Source: JBHIBC01 sp046758905 (GTDB taxonomy: Bacteria; Acidobacteriota; Polarisedimenticolia; Gp22-AA2). Taken from it: a stretch of DNA of 20,727 nt. The stretch spans positions 1 through 20,727 of the forward strand of contig JBHIBC010000051.1 of assembly GCA_046758905.1 (NCBI GenBank). The letters are read 5' to 3'. Positions 1-4,881 of this stretch are shown here, piece by piece; the stretch's first letter is position 1; each line of letters starts with the position of its first letter. Made by a program: the position numbers and the translations under genes. The notes under the pieces were generated by a model. That model made no database searches. It had not been told where the DNA came from and saw only the letters and a program-made list of their open reading frames with translations.

Positions 1-32
1 TCCCCATCCCGGTGCCATCATAATCGCTCTGA

Positions 33-917
33 ACGGGTTATGAAACCGCTTCTAGCTACTATCCGATCACCGCTTACGAAGCCCAGACGGGTCAGCTCAT
101 GAGAGTGAAGAATCGGCCCGGGAATATCCATGATGGCAAGTCCTCGATCGCCTTCCTGCACGAGCTCTTCACCCAGATCCGGAACACGCTGGGCAAGGCG
201 TACCCCACGGAGTTCCGCATGGATGGGGCCTTTTTCCGCAAGGATGTGCTGGAGCTTCTGGAGGCTCATGGCGCGGGCTATGCCATCAAGGTCCCCTTCT
301 TCACCTGGGTGGGGCTCAAGGCCCTCATCCAGAAGCGCCGGCGATGGCGTCGGGTGGACGGGACCGTCAGCTACTTCGCCAAGACCCTGTACCTGGAACC
401 GTGGGGCCAGACGCTCCGCGTCGTCATCTACCGCAAGCGGGTGCATCATCGGGCCCGTAAGAACTTCCAGCTCGACCTGTTCGACCCCGCGGACGGGCAT
501 TTCGAGTACTCCGCCGTGGCCACCAACCTGTCCTTGAACGGCAAGAACCTCTGGTGGTTCATCTGCGGGCGCGGGAGTCACGAGAAAACATACGCCGAAC
601 TGAAAAACGGCTTCGCCTTCGACTGTGTGCCGACCCGCAACTACGCCGCCAACAGCGCCTGGCAGGTGCTGAGCGTCCTGGCCTTCAATCTCATGAAGAG
701 CTTCCAGGTCGCCACCGTCGCGCCGGGACGCGCACGCTCGAGAAAACGCAGAGCCCTCTATCAATTCCTGACGATCCCGAGCCTCCGGTATCAGTGGCTC
801 AACCGCGCCGGTCGACTGACGCATCCCAATGGCATCCCAACTCTGGATCTCGGTACCAATCCAACGGTGCGGAATCGCTTCATCGAGATCACCCGGCGGC
901 TCTCCGAAGCCGCCTGA
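33..917 (+). pseudogene. IS1380-family transposase, 5'-truncated
   Basis: The open frame after the stop at 30-32 encodes the C-terminal two thirds of an IS1380-type DDE transposase. Clear family signatures are YYPITAYEAQTGQLMRVKNR, NIHDGKSS, the RMDGAFF segment (second catalytic Asp) and YAELKNGFAFD (catalytic Glu region), followed by a normal C terminus ending SEAA. About 290 residues remain, against roughly 430-480 in full members. The N-terminal domain with the first catalytic Asp is missing. Similarity starts around 33-54; bases 1-32 have in-frame stops and no visible IS1380 similarity, so a deletion or junction lies there. The first ATG inside the remnant is at 99, but it is an internal Met, not a real start. 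The protein cannot be catalytically active on its own. Family assignment is confident; the exact break is not. Confidence 0.8.
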
Positions 918-959
918 TTTTTGTCACATTACGGTTAACACACAGGTCCGGGGCCGGCC

Positions 960-1107
960 GTGCGTCGCGATCACGCACCGTCGTGACGTCGTCCTCCCGC
1001 GCCCGCACCGACAACGGACGCGACCGCCACGCATAGTACCCGCTGGTGGAGACGTCCAGCACCCGGCACATCGTGGCGACAGGGTACATGGCCTGGTTGA
1101 CCCTCAC
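960..1107 (-). pseudogene. IS3-family transposase OrfB, N-terminal fragment
   Basis: Starting from GTG at 1107, the minus strand encodes MYPVATMCRVLDVSTSGYYAW followed by RSRPLSVRARED. This is the typical start of IS3-family OrfB (the HTH_21-like segment before the rve integrase core). The GTG overlaps the TGA of orfA (GTGA), the usual IS3 arrangement in which OrfAB is made by frameshifting or coupling. Similarity fades after about residue 45. The frame continues to 889 but there runs antiparallel into the 3' end of the IS1380 remnant. The whole DDE catalytic core is therefore missing. The break was placed at about 960 by eye; it could be anywhere from about 918 to 1000. Confidence 0.7.
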
Positions 1108-1418
1108 GAACCCGAAGACTTGCGCGAAGTCGGGTGGGTCTCCTGGGCGAACCAGGCCGCGGCTTTTCTCAGGATCTCGCGCTCCTCACGGAGCACGCGG
1201 TTCTCACGGCGCAGCCGGCTGAGCGCCTCGCGTTCGTCGGTGGTCAGGCCGTCGGCGCAACGGCCCTCGTCGAGGTCGGCCTGGCGGACCCAGTTGCGGA
1301 TGGCCTCGGCCGAGGGCTCGAACTGTCGGGCCAGAGATCCCGGTGTCCGCCCGGCCCGGACCATCTCGACCAGCCGCCGGCGGCACTCAGGCGTGTACGG
1401 CGGATGTGTCTTCGGCAT
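1104..1418 (-). CDS. IS3-family transposase OrfA
   Basis: The 104-residue product starting MPKTHPPYTPECRRRLVEMV is a complete IS3 OrfA. It has an N-terminal helix-turn-helix (about residues 8-50, with AEAIRNWVRQAD as the recognition-helix end) and a C-terminal leucine-zipper-like coiled coil (LSRLRRENRVLREEREILRK, about residues 67-86) used for multimerisation. The ATG at 1418 was preferred over an in-frame upstream codon at 1442 because GGAGG lies a few bases before it and because the family starts with MPK. It is intact, but its partner OrfB is truncated, so it is at most a DNA-binding regulator or inhibitor of related elements. Confidence 0.8.
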   Translation of the reverse strand: MPKTHPPYTPECRRRLVEMVRAGRTPGSLARQFEPSAEAIRNWVRQADLDEGRCADGLTTDEREALSRLRRENRVLREEREILRKAAAWFAQETHPTSRKSSGS

Positions 1419-1465
1419 CGTGGAGCCTCCTTCCCAAGTCAATCACTGTCCACGAAACCGGGTCA

Positions 1466-1583
1466 ACTCCACCGTCTTCCGAGCCAACCCCAGGTCCCGG
1501 GCGACCCGGCGGTCGGTGTCGCCCGCCTGCAAGCATCGAACCAGTTCGCGGATGTCCAGCACGTCTGCTCTCCTTCCAGCCAC
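1466..1583 (-). pseudogene. istA: IS21-family IstA, N-terminal fragment
   Basis: From a GTG at 1583 preceded by GGAGGG with 4-5 bases of spacing, the minus strand encodes VAGRRADVLDIRELVRCLQA and then GDTDRRVARDLGLARKTVE. This is the helix-turn-helix at the N terminus of IstA transposases of the IS21 family (LDIRE..RRL..G.S.R.IAR.LG..R.TV). After about 39 codons the frame enters the inserted IS3 end and stops at 1443-1445. The rest of istA and all of istB are absent. The fragment is short, so the call rests on this motif, on its ribosome binding site and on the terminal repeat array just upstream, which IS21 elements are known to have. Confidence 0.7.
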
Positions 1584-1645
1584 GGCTCCCTCCGTGCAAA
1601 TGAGGCACAAGGGAACCCCAGGAAAGGGAGAGACGGCAAGAGCCC

Positions 1646-1792
1646 AGTGGCCCCCGCTCGGGCGAAAAGGACTGGCTCCCTATCGCCCGAAAACGGGTGG
1701 GCCCCTATGGGTGCAAACGCCTGGCTCCCTATCGGGCCAAAACCACTGGCCCCCCATCCCGAAAACAGGTGGCCTACTATAGGGTGCAAACT
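1646..1792. repeat. Six degenerate ~25-bp tandem repeats (IS21 left-end array)
   Basis: Six head-to-tail units were aligned by eye at 1646-1670, 1671-1695, 1696-1719, 1720-1744, 1745-1767 and 1768-1792 (25, 25, 24, 25, 23 and 25 bp). The shared core on the plus strand is TGGC.CCCTATCGGG..AAAAC with variations. Unit 2 resembles unit 5 and unit 3 resembles unit 6, giving a higher-order period of about 74 bp (1646-1719 and 1720-1792). Unit 6 includes part of the element's terminal sequence. In IS21-family elements, repeated copies of part of the terminal repeat are known and thought to be transposase-binding sites; that is the likely role here. Confidence 0.75.
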
Positions 1793-1796
1793 GACA

Positions 1797-2692
1797 CGAG
1801 GCGCGGCAGACGTACCACCGGTCCCGCCGACCACCCTTCCGCCGCGCGTTGGGCCGGTCCCAGACGATCTCCCACGCCGGCGCGTTCGCCTGGTTCCCCT
1901 TCCGGAGCTCCGCGTCCTCAAGCCGGGAGCGGGGCAGGACGGTCACGAACCGTCCGTGCCGGCGGTCGATGTCGTCCATGTTCTCCCGCGTAAACAGCTT
2001 GGAGTCCGCCACATAGGGGAAGTCGGCTCTCCCGGCGACTGCCCGCAGCGCCTCCCAGGTCACGATGTGGGTGGTCGAGTCGTTGGTGTTCCCATCGGCG
2101 CATCGGAACTCCACCGGGACTTCGCCATCCGCCCTGGTGGTGAGGGAGAAGAGCAACTGCTTCAGGTCCGGCCGGTGGCCCCTCGAGTAGCCACGGGTAA
2201 TGGCAGACGCCCTCCAACCCCGCATCCGACGCCCCCGGGCCCGTCGGTACTGCCCGCAGAAGCGGATCGTGGTCGAGTCGTTGTGCAGCCGCGCGCAGCG
2301 GACCGCGAACCGCGTCCCGACCGCGACCACCACCTCCGTGAGCAGCGTCGCCCGGTCGGCATCGAACAGCCGGTCCAGGGCCCGGCCGATCCGATCAGCG
2401 TCGACCGTTCGACCTGGTGCGGATCGAGCCCGTACAGGGCCGGGGCGAAAGCCCGGGCCGTTTCCTGCTGCCGGTAGATCGGCTCCCGCTCCACGATGAT
2501 CGAGCGCAGCAGCACCCCGAGGCTGTGCGCGCAGGGACATCCCACCCGCCGGTCCTGGGTAGGGATGTACTTCTCGAGGAGCTGCTCCAGGCCCACGCGC
2601 TTCAGGAAGTGGTTCACGACGGGGAGCGGCCCGAGTCGCTCCGTCCGGAGAGTGAGGTCTGCTCGCCGCGAAGGCTCTTGCGTGCGGCTCAT
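1797..2692 (-). pseudogene. IS1634-family transposase, frameshifted and truncated
   Basis: The N-terminal part from ATG 2692 (MSRTQEPSRRADLTL, then LGPLPVVNHFLKRVGLEQLL) matches the DUF4277-type start of IS1634-like DDE transposases. The frame is lost near 2415, just after GLDPHQVE, and continues one base back as VDADRIGRALDRLFDADRAT, so one base has been deleted or two inserted. The second frame carries LHNDSTTIRFCGQY (first catalytic Asp) and PYVADSKLF (second catalytic Asp). Coding similarity ends at 1797, where an IS21 end is inserted, so the C-terminal Glu region is missing. About 300 residues remain, against 450-550 for the family. I see no slippery heptamer at the shift, so decay is more likely than programmed frameshifting. 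Confidence 0.75.
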
Positions 2693-2717
2693 AATGTCTG
2701 TAGTATTATGGACAGAC
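2690..2717. repeat. Two interleaved 6-bp inverted repeats between divergent genes
   Basis: CATAAT (2690-2695) pairs with ATTATG (2705-2710), and GTCTGT (2696-2701) pairs with ACAGAC (2712-2717). The arms interleave rather than nest, and they overlap the -10 box and start codon of the transposase gene. They could be operator half-sites or part of the element's end; chance is possible with arms this short. Confidence 0.4.
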
Positions 2718-2731
2718 AAGGATGGTGTCAA
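2703..2731 (-). promoter_or_regulatory. Strong sigma70-type promoter of the IS1634 transposase
   Basis: On the minus strand TTGACA (2731-2726) is followed by exactly 17 bases and TAATAC (2708-2703). The predicted transcription start (about 2696) is only a few bases before the ATG at 2692, which would give an almost leaderless message. The match to consensus is seen directly; activity is inferred. Confidence 0.65.
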
Positions 2732-2736
2732 GACCC

Positions 2737-3087
2737 ATGGCGCGCAACAACCCCGAACAGATCCAGCAGCTCGCCTGGCAGCGCATCGCACGGATCCAGG
2801 AACAGATCGCGCAACTCGACTACCTCGGCTCCGGGACGCTCGCCAGGAGGACCAAGCTCTGCGGCAGGATGGGCTGTCGGTGCGCCCGCGACCCGGGCGC
2901 CCGCCACGGCCCCTACTCCGAGTGGGGACGGATGAAAAACGGCAGGCTGGTCAACCGCATGGTCTCCCCGCAGCAGGCCACCCTCGTCCGGCGGGCGATC
3001 GCCAACTACCGCGCCGCCCGCCGCCTGTTGCGCACCTGGGAAGAGCAGACCGCCCGCATCATCGAGGCACTGAGCCCTCGCAAGTGA
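2737..3087 (+). CDS. DUF6788-like small protein of unknown function
   Basis: The product is 116 residues from the ATG at 2737 (MARNNPEQIQQLAWQRIARI); an in-frame ATG at 2722 would add five residues. Neither has a strong ribosome binding site. An N-terminal helix is followed by a compact Cys-containing block (TLARRTKLCGRMGCRCARDP, with three Cys in C..(3)..C.C spacing, then GARHGPYSEW) and a long helical tail (LVRRAIANYRAARRLLRTWE) that may form a coiled coil. This pattern is what I recall as the DUF6788 family, often found beside transposases. No function is known to me. The Cys cluster could bind metal or DNA, but that is a guess. The gene is intact and diverges from the broken IS1634 transposase, so it may have been cargo or an accessory gene of a mobile element. 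Confidence 0.65.
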   Translation: MARNNPEQIQQLAWQRIARIQEQIAQLDYLGSGTLARRTKLCGRMGCRCARDPGARHGPYSEWGRMKNGRLVNRMVSPQQATLVRRAIANYRAARRLLRTWEEQTARIIEALSPRK

Positions 3088-3107
3088 CTGCTGCAACGTC
3101 ACTTGCG
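3079..3107 (+). repeat. Perfect 10-bp inverted repeat over the stop codon
   Basis: CGCAAGTGAC (3079-3088) and GTCACTTGCG (3098-3107) are perfectly complementary with a 9-base loop. The TGA stop of the DUF6788-like gene (3085-3087) sits inside the left arm. No run of T follows, so it is not a classical intrinsic terminator. It could protect the mRNA 3' end or mark a recombination or IS end. Confidence 0.6.
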
Positions 3108-3122
3108 CCGGCAGTCAATCTC

Positions 3123-3332
3123 CTCCGAGATGTGCGGAATGAAAGGCCTGAGATGGTTCAAAGGTATGCGGGCGTCACGCCTGCCAGCAAGAAGTGGGCT
3201 GCCCAGGCGCTCGAACGGATCTTCGACAGCACCCACGCCACATCCACACCACAGAAGGCCTCGTGGGTTCAGGTGAAGGAAGGCACTACGCTACAAGTCG
3301 TTGATTCCATTGGTGCCGAAGACAGGACTTGA
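3123..3332 (+). pseudogene. Probable tyrosine integrase, C-terminal stub
   Basis: This frame has no start of its own and reads LLRDVRNERPEMVQRYAGVT, then PASKKWAAQALERIF. It resembles the last segment of phage-type tyrosine recombinases, where the nucleophilic Tyr lies in a motif such as LGH.S.EMV.RYAHLSPE...AA..L. The Tyr codon would be 3165-3167. The upstream His/Arg boxes (HDLRHT..., LGH) are missing. The frame ends at 3330-3332, inside the tRNA-Leu 3' end, the usual position for an integrase that used that tRNA as attachment site. The match is short and judged by eye, so the call is moderate. Confidence 0.5.
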
Positions 3333-3397
3333 ACCTGCACGGGGTTGCCCCCACTAGATCCTGAATCTAGCGCGTCTGCCAGTTCCGCCACTTCGGC
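3311..3397 (-). tRNA. tRNA-Leu(CAG)
   Basis: The 87-base gene folds as a class II tRNA. The acceptor stem is GCCGAAG/CTTCGGC with discriminator A and an encoded CCA. The D-arm region contains GGCGGAACTGGCAGACGC. The anticodon stem-loop CTAGA-TTCAGGA-TCTAG gives anticodon CAG, reading CUG. The variable arm is GGGGGCAACCCCG and the T arm contains GGTTCAAGTCC. The ends match the usual bacterial tRNA-Leu. CUG is expected to be a major leucine codon in such a GC-rich genome. The island abuts the 3' end, and this copy looks fully restored. Confidence 0.97.
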
Positions 3398-3477
3398 ACG
3401 CCCGCTACCTTAGCAAATGGCGAGGATGCCCCTCAAGACGCCCCTCGGGAGAAGGCGGAGCCGCGCGCCCGCCGCGC

Positions 3478-4257
3478 TCAGTCGCGCCCGCGACGAAGCC
3501 AGCGGATGTAGGCGATGACGGCGTCGGTGTCGCTCGCCGACAGCGCCTCACCGTAGGCGGGCATCTGCAGCCGCTGCCGAGACAGGAAGAAGCGCGCCAG
3601 GCGATCTTCCAGGAGGCGACGGGCATTCCCCTCGAGGATCCACTCCCGCATCTCCGCGTCGTCCCGCACCAGCTTCCCGAAGTCCGGCCCCAGCCAGCCG
3701 GGAACGTACCCCTTGTAGGAGCCGGGATTCCGGACCCCGCCCGCTCCGGCGATGCCGTGGCAGGACTCGCAGCCGTGCTCCAGCACGAGGTCCCGGCCGC
3801 GCGAGGCGAGCGGGTCGGCGATCGGCTCCAGCCTGGAGGCCGCCATGAAGTAGGCCACCAGGTCCTCGACCTCTCCCGGATCCAACACGTCCCTGTAGGC
3901 GGGCATCCGGATCGCCGCGCGCCGGCGCTGCGCCGAGGCGCTCGCGCTCGCCGCGCGCCTGCTCGAGACCCCGTCCAGGATGTACTCACGGACCTCGTCG
4001 GGGCCGCTGACGTACATCATCGGCACGCCGCCGTCCCAGGCCGGAACCCGTTGTCCCGTGTTCGGATCGGGAAGCCCGGCGGTGCCGTGCGGCCCGTGAC
4101 AGGCGAGGCACCCGACGCGCCCCGCGGTCGCGGCACCGCGGCGGATCGGGCTCGACTCGCGGAACCACCAGTATCCCCTGAGGGCGGGAAGCAGGCCGGC
4201 CGCCGCGAGCAGGAGCACGACCAGGACCAGCGAGCGCCGGACCCAAGGCCCGCGCAT
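3478..4257 (-). CDS. Membrane-anchored dihaem cytochrome c
   Basis: The 259-residue protein has one N-terminal hydrophobic segment (about residues 9-27), which serves as a signal anchor or signal peptide, and two c-type cytochrome domains. Haem-binding motifs are CLACH (50-54) and CESCH (163-167). Likely axial methionines lie in RMPAY (Met118) and QMPAY (Met232). It should sit on the periplasmic side of the inner membrane and pass electrons; donor and acceptor cannot be told. An Arg/Ser/Ala-rich stretch (SSRRAASASASAQRRRAA, 98-115) inserts before the first Met ligand and looks lineage-specific. The gene follows the small Cys/His protein by 22 bp, so the two are probably cotranscribed. GGAGG lies about 12 bases before the ATG, rather far. 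Confidence 0.85.
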   Translation of the reverse strand: MRGPWVRRSLVLVVLLLAAAGLLPALRGYWWFRESSPIRRGAATAGRVGCLACHGPHGTAGLPDPNTGQRVPAWDGGVPMMYVSGPDEVREYILDGVSSRRAASASASAQRRRAAIRMPAYRDVLDPGEVEDLVAYFMAASRLEPIADPLASRGRDLVLEHGCESCHGIAGAGGVRNPGSYKGYVPGWLGPDFGKLVRDDAEMREWILEGNARRLLEDRLARFFLSRQRLQMPAYGEALSASDTDAVIAYIRWLRRGRD

Positions 4258-4279
4258 CGGGGACCGGCTCCTCCTGGGT

Positions 4280-4660
4280 CTAGATCTTCTTGACCGCGAG
4301 CACGGTCAGGCCGTGGAGGCCGTCCCGGCCGGCGGGCTCACCCTCGACCTCCACCTCCTGCCCGGCCAGCTTCCTGGCCGCGTCGAAGGCCGAGGTGTCG
4401 GCGTGGTCGGCCATCAGCAGGTAGACCCGCCCGTCCTTGGTGAGCAGCCCGATGGGCTGGCCCTGCTCGGCGCAGCGCAGGGCGCACTTGCGGTGCTGCG
4501 GCCCCTTGCCGTCGTGCGAGAGGTAGCAAGCCATGTCGAGGACCTCGCCGCGCACGGTGAGCCTCTCCGGCGTCCCGCCTTCCTCGTCGTGGGCCGCGAC
4601 CGCGGTCGGGAGAGTCAGGAGCGCGAGCGCCAGGTATGCGACGCAAAGAGCTCTCATCAT
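4280..4660 (-). CDS. Exported small Cys/His protein of unknown function
   Basis: The 126-residue product has a Sec signal peptide (hydrophobic 4-20, likely cleaved after AVAA, residue 23). The mature part has a conserved-looking block with Cys45, His49, His56, Cys59 and Cys63 (VLDMACYLSHDGKGPQHRKC, then ALRCAEQGQPIGLL), followed by a beta-rich domain (RVYLLMADH, GQEVEVEGEP, GLTVLAVKKI) that resembles a small OB-like barrel. The Cys/His block suggests metal binding or a redox disulfide. I recall similar uncharacterised exported proteins (CYL...H..CA..C...G.P.GLL) but no function. Two adjacent ATGs exist (4660, 4657); GGAGG is better placed for the second. Its partner is the downstream dihaem cytochrome, so a periplasmic electron-transfer or metal-handling role is inferred. 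Confidence 0.75.
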   Translation of the reverse strand: MMRALCVAYLALALLTLPTAVAAHDEEGGTPERLTVRGEVLDMACYLSHDGKGPQHRKCALRCAEQGQPIGLLTKDGRVYLLMADHADTSAFDAARKLAGQEVEVEGEPAGRDGLHGLTVLAVKKI

Positions 4661-4881
4661 GTTCCTCCGGTTGCTCGGGGAGGGCGCTTCGACTCGGGCC
4701 CCTCTCGTGGGCCGCGCTCCTCAGGGCCGGCGCCCTCCTTGAGCCGGCCCCTCGGTCCGGGTCGGTCCGGAGCCAGACCTTCAATGTATCACGACCGGCG
4801 GGATGCGGAATGCGGACCGGTCGGGTTATCCTCCCCGCGCCGCGGGTCGGGAGGCGCCGGCCGACCCCATGGAGGCTCGCG

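Larger units (their letters stand above)
930..1465 (-). mobile_element. IS3-family element, left-end remnant inserted in IS21
   Basis: Read on the minus strand, the element begins at 1465 with TGACCCGGTTTCGTGGACAG, an IS3-like terminus starting with TGA. After about 45 bases come orfA and the start of orfB. The IS21 istA reading frame is interrupted exactly at this terminus (1466/1465), which fixes the insertion point. The right end of the element is gone, so no target-site duplication can be checked. The 930 limit is approximate. Confidence 0.65.
1466..1796 (-). mobile_element. IS21-family element, left-end remnant inserted in IS1634
   Basis: On the minus strand the element starts at 1796 with TGTCAGTTTGCACCC. 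It opens with TGT, as IS21-family inverted repeats do, and lies exactly where the IS1634 transposase reading frame stops making sense (WYVCRAS, then unrelated). Behind it come the repeat array (1646-1792), about 60 bases of leader, a ribosome binding site and the first codons of istA. The element is cut at 1466 by the IS3 insertion. The right end is not in the window. Confidence 0.7.
1..3310. mobile_element. Degraded genomic island / IS graveyard next to tRNA-Leu
   Basis: This stretch is made of broken transposase genes of four IS families (IS1380, IS3, IS21, IS1634 types), one small intact DUF6788-type gene and a probable integrase stub that ends against the tRNA-Leu gene. Nothing in it looks like a housekeeping gene, whereas everything to the right does. 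The right boundary at the tRNA is supported by the integrase stub. The left boundary lies outside the window. That it is a single island rather than independent insertions is inference. Confidence 0.6.

Noticed and set aside
18..824. A 268-residue open frame opposite the IS1380 remnant
   Set aside because: The plus strand reads as a transposase with family motifs; the minus frame has none.
1646..1792. CRISPR array
   Set aside because: Units abut with no unique spacers between them, vary in sequence and length, and sit at an IS21 end.
2390..2440. Programmed -1 frameshift in the IS1634 transposase
   Set aside because: No slippery heptamer or stimulatory hairpin was recognised, and the gene is broken elsewhere too.
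3079..3107. Intrinsic terminator
   Set aside because: The stem is perfect but no T-run follows, and the stop codon lies inside the stem.
4661..4881. Promoters in the divergent gap between the Cys/His protein and rnr
   Set aside because: Only weak partial boxes (such as TACATT on the minus strand and GTTATC on the plus strand) without matching -35 elements; not enough to call. Nothing else was seen in this gap.
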